A DNA stretch of 64,000 bases from Marinobacterium lacunae. Lineage in GTDB: Bacteria > Pseudomonadota > Gammaproteobacteria > Pseudomonadales > Balneatricaceae. This document shows, piece by piece, positions 46,393 through 54,788 of this stretch. Both the position numbers and the translations under genes were made by a program. Within the stretch, counting starts at the first letter, position 1; each line of letters opens with the position of its first letter. A model generated the notes under the pieces. The model saw only the letters and a list, made by a program, of their open reading frames with translations. It was not told the origin of the DNA and made no database searches. The stretch covers positions 1 to 64,000 of the forward strand of contig NZ_JMQN01000011.1 of assembly GCF_000705555.1 (NCBI RefSeq). Direction: 5' to 3'.

Positions 46393-46439
46393 TTTGTGCG
46401 CGTATCCCTATCGCTTGATCATAGTACGATGCGCACAAA
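46393..46439. promoter_or_regulatory. Inverted repeat upstream of phaB
   Basis: Perfect nine-base arms TTTGTGCGC and GCGCACAAA are separated by 29 bases in the phaB-MATE intergenic region, 70 to 115 bases before the phaB ATG. They could be two half-operators flanking the promoter; no clear -35/-10 pair was found. Confidence 0.35.
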
Positions 46440-46500
46440 GTTCACAACCGTGTAAAAAGCGAAGCCGACGAAAGGTTAATAGAGGGTTTTGACACAGAGG

Positions 46501-47844
46501 TTACACGCGTCCGGACAGACGGCGCAGATAAGCATTCATCCATGAGTAGGCCAGCAACGCGGTAATACTGTTAGCCAGTACCAACGCCGCAAACATGCCG
46601 GGTAGCCCGAACAGTTCGCTGCCAAGCCAACCAAGCGGCACGTACATGATAAACAACCGGAACAGACTGATGCGCATGGCACGCATGGGCTGATGCAGAG
46701 CATTAAACGATGAGGCGCTTAGGAAGGTGATCGCCTGAAAGCCAAACCCTGCCGGTACCAGCACCATCCAAAGCGATAGCCAGCCGGACACCTCGGCATC
46801 ATCACTGAACAGCATCGACAGTTGATCGGCAAACAGGAACAGCAGCACAAAGATCAGTCCCTGCCAGGCAAGTGCGAAACGCGCGGCACCCTTGTAGGCT
46901 CTGCGCACACGTTCGATATGGCCTGCACCGTAGTTTTGACTCACAAACGGCGGCAGCGTCATCGACAACGCAAGACACACCAGTAGAGAGAGTGACTCCA
47001 CCCTGTTGCCGACACCATACGCCGCCACGGCCTCGGCACCGTGGTTTGCCACCACCGCGGTCAGTACACCGTTCGCCAAAGGCGTCATCATATTGGAAAG
47101 TGCGGCAGGCAATGAGATCTTCAGCACCGTTCGCCAATGCTCCAGCATCTCGCCAAGCCTCGGCAGATCGGGCAGCAGCATCTTGCGCTTGAGCAGCAGG
47201 TAGATCGCCATCACCGTTGTGCTCGCCCAAGCCATGACACTGGCCAGTGCTGCGCCCTGAATGCCGAGTTCAGGAAAGGGCCCGATACCGAATATCAGCA
47301 ACGGGTCGAGGATCAGGTTCATAAGTGATGAGACAAGCATGATCGAACCGGAAAATCGGGTATCCCCTGCGGCCCTGAAAATGCTGTTGCAGACCATGTT
47401 CAGAACCAGAAATACACAACCTGAAAACCACACAGTCATATAGGCATGAATATACGGCATCAGGTGTGCTTCTGCGCCCATTAACCCGAATACAGGGTCG
47501 ATCAGCAACAATCCGGCTGCGGCGATTATCACCATCAGCAGCACCGTCATGATCAGGTTGTCGGTGGCCATGCGCGCCGCCTTCACCGAGCTGCCGGCAC
47601 CGATAAGACGCGCCAGAGTCGCCGAGCTGCCAACGCCCAAACCGATGGCGAGACTGGTGATCGAGAAGGTAACGGGAAAGGTAAAAGCCAGAGCGGCCAT
47701 CGGCTCGGTGCCGAGCTGGCCGACAAACCAGATATCGACGATGTTGAACATCATCAGGCTGATCATTCCCAACATCATCGGCAGCGTCATACGCACCAGC
47801 GTGGTTCTGATGGGAGCTGTCAGGATATCGGGAGATCGGGACAT
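46501..47844 (-). CDS. MATE family efflux transporter
   Basis: The 447-residue protein has 12 membrane helices in two MatE halves. Typical motifs are LALPMMLG-like LTLPMMLGMISLMMFNIVDIWFVGQLGTEP, SSATLARLIGAG, FRAAGDTRFSG and VSQNYGAGHIERVRRAYKG. These export cationic drugs or metabolites with Na+ or H+. The substrate is unknown. It is monocistronic, starting at the ATG at 47844. Confidence 0.92.
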   Translation of the reverse strand: MSRSPDILTAPIRTTLVRMTLPMMLGMISLMMFNIVDIWFVGQLGTEPMAALAFTFPVTFSITSLAIGLGVGSSATLARLIGAGSSVKAARMATDNLIMTVLLMVIIAAAGLLLIDPVFGLMGAEAHLMPYIHAYMTVWFSGCVFLVLNMVCNSIFRAAGDTRFSGSIMLVSSLMNLILDPLLIFGIGPFPELGIQGAALASVMAWASTTVMAIYLLLKRKMLLPDLPRLGEMLEHWRTVLKISLPAALSNMMTPLANGVLTAVVANHGAEAVAAYGVGNRVESLSLLVCLALSMTLPPFVSQNYGAGHIERVRRAYKGAARFALAWQGLIFVLLFLFADQLSMLFSDDAEVSGWLSLWMVLVPAGFGFQAITFLSASSFNALHQPMRAMRISLFRLFIMYVPLGWLGSELFGLPGMFAALVLANSITALLAYSWMNAYLRRLSGRV

Positions 47845-47914
47845 GCCGGAGCCGGTTCACAAACGGAGCGGCAGTGTACCACATCGCCAGAGCGCGGTTA
47901 ATGTCGCACCGTAC

Positions 47915-47947
47915 AAGAAAAGGCCCGGCATTAGCCGGGCCAAAAAA
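47915..47947 (-). terminator. Terminator after the DUF1329 gene
   Basis: The stem GGCCCGGC/GCCGGGCC with a four-base loop is followed on the minus strand by TTTTCTTGT; six A precede it on the other side. It ends the YCF48-RND-DUF1302-DUF1329 transcript. Confidence 0.85.
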
Positions 47948-47968
47948 TGAAGGGGTCGTTCCGGTGGA

Positions 47969-49285
47969 TCAGTTACCCGAGGCTCGCATGTTCTGCACGG
48001 TGAAGATGTCCACCGGGCTGCGTTCAGGATCGACGATCCCCTTGAACTGACCGGTAGTGCAGTGCTGCGCCTGAATATCGATCATGCTGAACGCATCGTC
48101 GATCGAGACACCGGTGCCTTTGTTGACCGGCAGATGGTGATCGGGATGGGCCTGACCGATTATCCAGTTCTTCCACATGTCACCCTTGCGGTCGTAGACC
48201 ACGGTGCGCGGGATGGTGAAGGTCTGCGCATCCATGAAATGGGTGCGCTTGCTGATCGGGTGGTTTTCATCCTGAGGAATGGACTCCACCTCGTATACCT
48301 TGCGCAGCTGCCAGGTAATATTGGGGAAGCAGCCACCCTTTCCACTGAACGCAACGACCTGATAGCCATCCTCATCCTGATGGGTTTCACTATCCAGCAC
48401 CATATCGTTGTGGTTATAGAACGGCATCAACATATTGCGCGTGCCTTTGTAGACCCACTTCATATCGGAGATGCGGCCGTTATAGCCCTCGAAGTCTTCG
48501 ATCATGACATCGGTGCCCAAAAATGCATCGGTTGTCTGACCCGACGACAGACGGCGTACACGGCGCTGGAAGCCAAGGTAGAGGTAGGCGTTATCCACCT
48601 TGGTGTCATCCTCGAAACGGTGGATCAGCAGCTGGGTGTTCTTGACGTCAAACGGTTCAAGCACCTTCACATAGATACCGCGGAACAGTTCAGACGGGTT
48701 CGGGGTCACTTCCGGGAACGGGGCCTGCTGAGTGCGGTGGGTAAAGTTCAGAAAGTTGAAGTTGAACTTGATGGTGCGTTCCATCTTGCCCGAGCCCATG
48801 TCCCGCATGGTCCAGTAGAACGGAGAGATGGTGGCGGAGTCCCCCCAGTTGTAACCATACTTGTAGTTCCAGGCCAGCTTCTCGCCGGCACGCGGGTCAT
48901 CCATCGAGGGCTCCTGCGGGAAAGGACGTCCGGCGACAGTCTTGGATAGCTCGCCATAGCCGTCCCCCAGCGAGACGTCACCCGAGTATTGACGGGTGGC
49001 ATCGATATAGCTCTGGTGCAGCCCGAAATCGGTGGTTTCACCCACCTTGATCTCGGTCGCACCGTCCTTGATGAACATATACAAACCCGGATCCAGCACC
49101 TCTTTGAACTGATCGACATTGGACTGGTTGATAGTCATCCCGGCACTTAAACCCGGATAGCTCGGCATACCATTCATGTAGGGGAAAAACGAGCTCTGGA
49201 TCACCTCATCAGAAACCGCAGCCGCCTGTGCAGTGCAGGTTACAGCTGCGCTCAGGCACAGGGCTAAAAGGCTTTTTTTCAACAT
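47969..49285 (-). CDS. DUF1329 family periplasmic protein (lipid-carrier-like)
   Basis: The 438-residue protein starts with a signal peptide (LLALCLSAAVTCTAQA). The DUF1329 body is recognisable by SYIDATRQYSGDV, FPQEPSMDDPRAGEKLAWNYKYGYNWGD, a GYNGRISDMKWVYKGTRNMLMP region and the C-terminal RKGDMWKNWIIGQAHPDHHL. The family resembles LolA/LolB-like outer membrane lipoprotein-sorting folds, so a hydrophobic-ligand carrier is plausible but not shown. The ATG at 49285 follows AGGTG; the frame upstream of it overlaps the DUF1302 gene and is not real. It is the last gene of a four-gene operon. Confidence 0.88.
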   Translation of the reverse strand: MLKKSLLALCLSAAVTCTAQAAAVSDEVIQSSFFPYMNGMPSYPGLSAGMTINQSNVDQFKEVLDPGLYMFIKDGATEIKVGETTDFGLHQSYIDATRQYSGDVSLGDGYGELSKTVAGRPFPQEPSMDDPRAGEKLAWNYKYGYNWGDSATISPFYWTMRDMGSGKMERTIKFNFNFLNFTHRTQQAPFPEVTPNPSELFRGIYVKVLEPFDVKNTQLLIHRFEDDTKVDNAYLYLGFQRRVRRLSSGQTTDAFLGTDVMIEDFEGYNGRISDMKWVYKGTRNMLMPFYNHNDMVLDSETHQDEDGYQVVAFSGKGGCFPNITWQLRKVYEVESIPQDENHPISKRTHFMDAQTFTIPRTVVYDRKGDMWKNWIIGQAHPDHHLPVNKGTGVSIDDAFSMIDIQAQHCTTGQFKGIVDPERSPVDIFTVQNMRASGN

Positions 49286-49319
49286 ATTCACACCTTTGAT
49301 TCTTGTTATCGGGTCAGGG

Positions 49320-50960
49320 TTAGAAGCTGTAGCGAATGGTGAACTGGATCTCGTCTTCCTGATTGGCCACACCGATCGGCCCATTGGTGAAGCGCGCCAG
49401 CGGTTCGTAAACCGGCGCACCGCCGGCTACCGACCATGGGAACTTCTGGTCGCCGCCAAACTTCACGTTCAGACCCAGGTTAAACATCCAGTGATTGTCT
49501 GGGGTCCAGGAGACGCTGGGCGCCAACACAGTCGCTTCTGCTGCAAAGTCATGCGCGGCGATGATCTGCGGGCTCAGGCGGTTGTTCATGTACCAGCCCT
49601 TGAACAGGCCCGTGGCGATCCAGTTGTCTTCGTCGTTGGGCATGTCCGCTTCGTGGTCGAGGATGTGCTCACCGAACAACTGACCGGAGATCAGGAAGGC
49701 GCTGGAGGTGCCAAGCTGAGGAATCACCAGATTCTTATCCAGACCGATCACGTAGCGCAGCATATCGGTCTCCTTGTGCCCATCCAGGTCGCGGGGAAGC
49801 TCCTCGCCCTCGGTGTAGGCCAGTTCGACTCGCCAGACCGCATCCATATCCATGGAGTAGTAGTCGATGGCGCCACCGAGCAGGTTCACGCGCGGGAATT
49901 CGATATCAAACACACCATCCTCAAGGAAAGGTGTGTTGCCCGGCGCCACCGGATTGGCCGGGTTGAACGCCGGGTTGTAGCGGAAGTGCAGCGACGGCAG
50001 CTGCTGGCGATAGGTCAGCGCATTAACGGAGAAAGTGGCATCACCGTAGACGCCTTCCCACTTGGCACCGAGCTGGGTGTTGGCCAGGCTCCACTCAGGC
50101 TCCTCAACGTCATGAATGATGGGCCAGGGTCCCAGACGTGAGCTGAAGAAGCATCCCGCATCGAGCATTTTGTAAGACTGACCGCAGGTACCCAGATTAC
50201 TCGGACGGAACTTGTCGAAGTTCCACACCAGCGACAGGTTGGAGTCGTCCAGCACCTGATTCGGGCCCATGCGCCACTCAGCGGTCAGCATCCACTGCGG
50301 GATACGGATATCCTCAAGCTCGTCATAGATGTTGTGCCGCGAGTAATCCACCGGGTTGATCACATCGAGCACGCGGAACAGGTCGGTCTTGCCCCAGACC
50401 ACCTGCTGCTTACCCAGACGGAAGCTAAGCACATCACCGTTGCTCAGTTCCTTGTCGGCGCTCAGATAGAGCTCGCGGATAAAGTCCAGCCGGTCGTTGA
50501 AGTCGGGGAACTTGGCGTCGTTCTCATCCTGATCCATGTAGCCATCAAGGTTGCCACAGAGGGTCGGATCGTTATCGCAGGGGAAAGGGACACCGGCTGA
50601 AAGAATCGTCGGCGACGATAGGTCGCTACTGTGCCAGTCGGCCCCCAGATAGTCTTGCTGGGCATCCTTGCCGAACTCGCCGTCGTTGAGGTCGTAGACC
50701 CCGTCGTAGGTGCCACGCAGCACACCGTTCAGACGTAGCGAGCGGAAACTGTCAGAGTCGAACTTGGTCTCGAACTCGGCTTGGCCGGTGTTGCGGAACT
50801 TGGAGATCCCCACATCCTTGCGGTGGTAGGTGGCGTTCTCCACGAATCCTGCCCAGGTGGTTTCGGCGGCTGCGACGGCGCTGCTGCCAAGACCTGTGCT
50901 CAGAGCGGCGGATACCGCCACTGCCAGACGGGTGGATGTCGTTGTTATTGTTTTCGACAT
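49320..50960 (-). CDS. DUF1302 family outer membrane protein
   Basis: The 546-residue protein has a signal sequence (VSAALSTGLGSSAVAAA) and the DUF1302 pattern. The strong stretch FRLGKQQVVWGKTDLFRVLDVINPVDYSRH is characteristic, as are alternating-hydrophobic beta strands and a C-terminal aromatic residue (FTIRYSF) expected for a beta-barrel. Two Cys pairs (around FPCDNDPTLCG and TCGQSYKMLDAGCFF) may form disulfides in loops. It probably provides the outer membrane part of the neighbouring RND system. It lies 34 bases before DUF1329. Confidence 0.88.
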   Translation of the reverse strand: MSKTITTTSTRLAVAVSAALSTGLGSSAVAAAETTWAGFVENATYHRKDVGISKFRNTGQAEFETKFDSDSFRSLRLNGVLRGTYDGVYDLNDGEFGKDAQQDYLGADWHSSDLSSPTILSAGVPFPCDNDPTLCGNLDGYMDQDENDAKFPDFNDRLDFIRELYLSADKELSNGDVLSFRLGKQQVVWGKTDLFRVLDVINPVDYSRHNIYDELEDIRIPQWMLTAEWRMGPNQVLDDSNLSLVWNFDKFRPSNLGTCGQSYKMLDAGCFFSSRLGPWPIIHDVEEPEWSLANTQLGAKWEGVYGDATFSVNALTYRQQLPSLHFRYNPAFNPANPVAPGNTPFLEDGVFDIEFPRVNLLGGAIDYYSMDMDAVWRVELAYTEGEELPRDLDGHKETDMLRYVIGLDKNLVIPQLGTSSAFLISGQLFGEHILDHEADMPNDEDNWIATGLFKGWYMNNRLSPQIIAAHDFAAEATVLAPSVSWTPDNHWMFNLGLNVKFGGDQKFPWSVAGGAPVYEPLARFTNGPIGVANQEDEIQFTIRYSF

Positions 50961-50995
50961 ATCAAGTGGCCTCGTTGTTGTTATAGAAAGCTGTT

Positions 50996-53512
50996 TTATG
51001 CCTTGGTGGTCATGACTAGCGATGGTTTAGCGGTTGCATCAGAGAGGGTTTCGCTCGCCTGATAGACCGGCTCGCCCTTCCCCACGGGCTCGGCCTCTGC
51101 GTCATCGGATGAGCGACTGTCGTCGGCGTGGATCACGCCGTCCTCATCGACGTAGGCGGTGCAGATAAATTTGGGCTTGAACGCCAGTACCCAGCTCGGC
51201 ACCAGCAGCATCGCCGCCGCACCGTTGAGCACCACCATGACGATCAGCAGCAGCGCCGCATCGGCCTGGAAGCGCAGGTCGGACAGCAGCACCCACATGA
51301 CGATGCCGGCGATCAGGGTGATAGCGGTGAAGCTGACGGCAAGACCCGTGGTGCGGATCGCACGGCGCACCGCCTGCCCCAGGTCACCGAGGCTGGTCAT
51401 CTCGGCGCGGATACGGTCCATCATGTAGATCGAGTAGTCGATGCCGACGCCCACCCCGACGGCGATGATCGGCACGGTGTTGGAGTTGATCCCCATCCCC
51501 ACCAGGCCCATGTAGGCGTAGGTCAGCGTTGTGGCGAACAGCATGGCGCCGAACATCATCGCCCCGGCCATCAGCGAGGAGTAGAACAGGGTCACGAACA
51601 GGAAGATCAGCAGGAACACCAGCGGCAGCACCCAGAGGTTGGTCTCGAATGCGGCTTCGTTCTGCGAGGCGATAACGCCGATGGTGCCGCCGGCCAGGCG
51701 GATGGTCAGGCCGTCAACCCTGCCCTCGTTTTCGGCGATCCACTGCTTGGCGGTATGAATGGCGCGACGAATCGTTTCGCCCTGATGGTCCTTGTAGTAG
51801 AACACGAGATTCGCGATGCGCTCATCGGTGTCGATGAACTCATTCAGCGCACCCGGAATCGGGTTCGACATCATGTAGGTGTACATCAGGCCGCCGACAT
51901 AGGATTGATCGTCCGGGATCTGTAGCCAGCGCGGGTCGGTGTTGTGCAGCAGGCGGTTCACCTGCATCACCAGATCCGGCGCGCCCTTGGCACCACCGAC
52001 ACCGGGGTCGAGCAGCATGGTGCGCTCAAGGTCGGCCAGCGCCTTCAACACCTCGGGGCGCTTGATACCACCCTTCTCCGTGGTCTGCGCGACGATGTAC
52101 ATCTCCTCTGAGCCGGGGAAGGCATCATTCACGGCGGTGGATGAGCGGTTGTAGTCGTGATCCTGATAGAGGATCGGGGAACCGGGCTCGGACTCGCCGA
52201 TCACCACCTTGGATGAGAAGTAGAATCCACCGGCCAGCAGGAACAGGGCCAGCATCAGGGCACGCTTGGCGGCGCGGGGGCCGCTGATCAGATCGGCACA
52301 CATAAAGCCGACATTGCGGAACAGGTTGTGCTTGATCTCGATGTGGCGCGGCTTGGGCAGAATGGAGAGCAGCAGCGGCACCGCCAGCAGCACGGTGAGG
52401 ATGATCGACAGCGCCCAGATCGACGCGTAGTGGGCCATCTTGGTATTAAGCGGGATCGAGCCGATGGCGATCAGCAACAGGCCGATGGCGTCGGAGACCA
52501 CGCCGAGGCTGCCGGGGCGGAACAGGCTCTCGAAGGTGAGCCGTGCGGCCAGGTGGTGGTCGGCGTGGCCAGAGAGTTCCTGATAGTAACGCTCGACCAG
52601 CTGGATACCGTGGGACATGGCCCGCGCCGAGATCAGGAACGGGATCACCAGACTCAGCGGGTCCAGGTTGTAGCCGAACAGGGAGATGATGCCGACACCC
52701 CAGATCGAGGAGACGATCACCCCGGCCAGCGGAATCAGAATGCCGTAGGCCTTGCGGAAGTAGAAGATCAGCAGGCTCACCATGATCAGCGCGGTGAACA
52801 GGAAGATGGTCAGGATCTGATCCAGATACTGGTAGGCCCAGCCCACCAACATCGGCTGGCCGGTGACGTGGATCTTGACGCCGGGGGCCGCCTCCAACTC
52901 GCGCAGCTGCTGGATCTTGTCGAAGGTGGCGGCATAGTCGAGCTGGCCCTCGATCAGCTGCGCCTTAACCAGCGCCATGTGCATATCGGGGCTGACCAGC
53001 GGGCCGTAGACCCGGGCATCGGCGACCACGTCCTTGCGTAACTGATCGAGCTGTTCAGGTGTAAGGTCGGTGTGCTCCGGGTTGTAGTAGGACTCGGAGT
53101 TGACGTTGCCCTCGGGGGTCAGCCAGACCTTGCGCGAGTTGCGGTGGGTCAGGCTGGCCACCAGGTTGTGGTTGACCCCGGGCAGGGAATCCACCGCCTG
53201 GGTGATGCGGTGGATCCGCGCCAGCGCGGCGTTATCGAAGATGTCGTGCTCAGTGAACTCGACACCGACGATGATCACGTTGGCGCCGCCGAACGACTCC
53301 TTGATCTCGTTGTGCAGCTGGATATAGGGGTGGGTCTGCGGCAGCAGATCGGCAAAATCCGAGTAGACCTTCAGGTTGGGCACCTGGGCGGCGAAAAACA
53401 GCGTCGCCAGCAGGATCAGCCCGAGAATGGTCTTGGGGTAGTCAAACACCCGTTGTTCGAACGCGTGCAACCAGTGCGTGGCCTTGTGGGCCTCGGCAGA
53501 GTGTTTATCCAT
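50996..53512 (-). CDS. RND superfamily permease (MMPL type)
   Basis: The 838-residue protein has two repeats of one helix, a large periplasmic domain and five helices. Membrane clusters lie at about residues 30-50, 235-400 and 620-790. MMPL/HpnN-like features include FADLLPQTHPYIQLHNEIKESFGG, YYQELSGHADH and GVGVGIDYSIYMMDRIRAEM, the last holding acidic residues of the proton relay. Such permeases move lipids or other hydrophobic molecules rather than acting as tripartite AcrB pumps; no adaptor or TolC gene is nearby. It is the second gene in the operon after the YCF48 gene. Confidence 0.92.
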   Translation of the reverse strand: MDKHSAEAHKATHWLHAFEQRVFDYPKTILGLILLATLFFAAQVPNLKVYSDFADLLPQTHPYIQLHNEIKESFGGANVIIVGVEFTEHDIFDNAALARIHRITQAVDSLPGVNHNLVASLTHRNSRKVWLTPEGNVNSESYYNPEHTDLTPEQLDQLRKDVVADARVYGPLVSPDMHMALVKAQLIEGQLDYAATFDKIQQLRELEAAPGVKIHVTGQPMLVGWAYQYLDQILTIFLFTALIMVSLLIFYFRKAYGILIPLAGVIVSSIWGVGIISLFGYNLDPLSLVIPFLISARAMSHGIQLVERYYQELSGHADHHLAARLTFESLFRPGSLGVVSDAIGLLLIAIGSIPLNTKMAHYASIWALSIILTVLLAVPLLLSILPKPRHIEIKHNLFRNVGFMCADLISGPRAAKRALMLALFLLAGGFYFSSKVVIGESEPGSPILYQDHDYNRSSTAVNDAFPGSEEMYIVAQTTEKGGIKRPEVLKALADLERTMLLDPGVGGAKGAPDLVMQVNRLLHNTDPRWLQIPDDQSYVGGLMYTYMMSNPIPGALNEFIDTDERIANLVFYYKDHQGETIRRAIHTAKQWIAENEGRVDGLTIRLAGGTIGVIASQNEAAFETNLWVLPLVFLLIFLFVTLFYSSLMAGAMMFGAMLFATTLTYAYMGLVGMGINSNTVPIIAVGVGVGIDYSIYMMDRIRAEMTSLGDLGQAVRRAIRTTGLAVSFTAITLIAGIVMWVLLSDLRFQADAALLLIVMVVLNGAAAMLLVPSWVLAFKPKFICTAYVDEDGVIHADDSRSSDDAEAEPVGKGEPVYQASETLSDATAKPSLVMTTKA

Positions 53513-53553
53513 GATCGTATCCGCGAGTTTTTGTTATCGGAATCTGGAGGTGA

Positions 53554-54546
53554 TCAGCGCTTGAGACTGAGCAACGTGCCATTACCACCGGCGACCAGCA
53601 GGCCCTCGGCCGTGGCCAGTGCCGCGCGCAGGTACACCGGCCGGGCCGCTACCGGCACCGGCGTCCACCGGCTGCCCTCGTGCTTGAGCAGGGTGGCGTT
53701 CTCGCCCAAGGCATAAAGCCCGTCATGGGTGTCGAGCAGGCCATAGAGCGGCGCGGCCACCGGGGTCGGGCTCAGTTGCCAGCTTTCACCGCCATCCGTG
53801 GTGTGCAGCACGGTGCCATCAAGGCCCACCGACCAGCCGGACTCGGCATCGGTGAACAGGGTGGCCTGTGGGTAGAACTCATCCAGCATCGGCGGCAGCA
53901 CCTCCCAGCTCTCACCGCCATCAAGGGAGCGCGCCACCAGACCAAACTCGCCGCTGGCGTAGGCCAGGGCATCATCGATGAACTGGATACTGGTGAGCAT
54001 GGCGTCTTCGTTGAGGGAGTTTTCCTGCCAGTTCCGGCCCTGATCATCGCTTGAGAGCAGCGTTGAGAAGCTGCCCACGGCCCAGTAGCGGCCATCGGGG
54101 GCGCAGGTCAGATCGAGCAGGTTCTCCTGGGTGGGGATGGCGAACGCCTGCCAGCTCGCGCCATCGTCATCGCTGCGCCAAAGCTGTTTATCGAAACTCA
54201 GCGCGATCAGGCTGTTATCGGCGCAGGCCTCGACATCGATCAGGCCCGGCGCGCCGGGCAGGGTCTGGCGTAGCCAGTGATCGTGTCCGATGGCGCGGGG
54301 CTCTTTAGACCGAGTAAGCACCAGACCGTCGTTACCGACGGCAATCTGAACCCGGTCATTGGCGGCTAGCGCCTGAAGCTGGTCGGTGCGACGGATCGAC
54401 TTGCCCTGCTCCTGCTCGACACCAGTCAAATCCAGCGGGGCTTCGCAGCCGGCCAGCAACAGCGGGAGGAGACCTGTGATTAAAACGGAACGGTAATGAA
54501 CGCTAATACGACCCGAGAACGGGTTGCGAAGAGGTGTAGACGGCAT
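53554..54546 (-). CDS. YCF48-like beta-propeller lipoprotein
   Basis: The 330-residue protein has a likely lipobox (LLLAGC, Cys about residue 34) and at least four Asp-box/BNR units (DDGASWQAF, DDQGRNWQEN, DGGESWEVL, DGGESWQLS). This is the pattern of the YCF48/photosystem II stability factor-like propeller. In operons with RND, DUF1302 and DUF1329 genes such proteins are consistently the fourth partner. The role may be as a periplasmic scaffold, which is an inference. It is the first gene after the sigma-54 promoter, and its ATG is at 54546. Confidence 0.87.
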   Translation of the reverse strand: MPSTPLRNPFSGRISVHYRSVLITGLLPLLLAGCEAPLDLTGVEQEQGKSIRRTDQLQALAANDRVQIAVGNDGLVLTRSKEPRAIGHDHWLRQTLPGAPGLIDVEACADNSLIALSFDKQLWRSDDDGASWQAFAIPTQENLLDLTCAPDGRYWAVGSFSTLLSSDDQGRNWQENSLNEDAMLTSIQFIDDALAYASGEFGLVARSLDGGESWEVLPPMLDEFYPQATLFTDAESGWSVGLDGTVLHTTDGGESWQLSPTPVAAPLYGLLDTHDGLYALGENATLLKHEGSRWTPVPVAARPVYLRAALATAEGLLVAGGNGTLLSLKR

Positions 54547-54602
54547 ATTTCACACTTCTTTTTATAGTTATGGCTAGTAGGATCAGCACTGTGGACTACC
54601 AG

Positions 54603-54619
54603 AGCAAAGCCCGTACCAG
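54603..54619 (-). promoter_or_regulatory. Sigma-54 (-24/-12) promoter of the YCF48-RND-DUF1302-DUF1329 operon
   Basis: The minus strand reads CTGGTACGGGCTTTGCT. It matches TGGCACG-N4-TTGCW with a single change and the correct ten bases between GG and GC. Transcription would start near 54592, 46 bases before the ATG of the YCF48 gene. No other gene lies between. Confidence 0.8.
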
Positions 54620-54727
54620 AACGACACCATATTTATAGAAGTCGAAATATTTATTTGAATAACAATAGCTTATAGAAAAACCCTGCTGACAGACAGGCAA
54701 TCAGAACGCTGTTCGCAGGTTCGGCAG

Positions 54728-54783
54728 ATCATAAATATTGATGAAATAATGAAGGCAAAATCGACGCTTGAGCAAATGATCAA
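54728..54783 (-). promoter_or_regulatory. DmpR/XylR-like upstream activating sites
   Basis: TTGAGCAAATGATCAA (54768-54783) agrees at 14 of 16 bases with the TTGATCAATTGATCAA palindrome bound by aromatic-responsive activators DmpR and XylR. A second, poorer dyad ATCA-N7-TGAT is at 54728-54742. Centres are about 40 bases apart, near -184 and -143 from the predicted start, the spacing known for XylR at the Pu promoter. The activator gene is not in the window. Confidence 0.5.
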
Positions 54784-54788
54784 TCGCT

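Noticed and set aside
48062-48949. Plus-strand open frames opposite DUF1329, DUF1302 and RND genes (also 49233-50141, 51128-51925, 52328-53041)
   Set aside because: High G+C coding DNA gives long antisense frames; translations are His/Arg/Gly rich and lack domains, while the minus-strand genes match known families.
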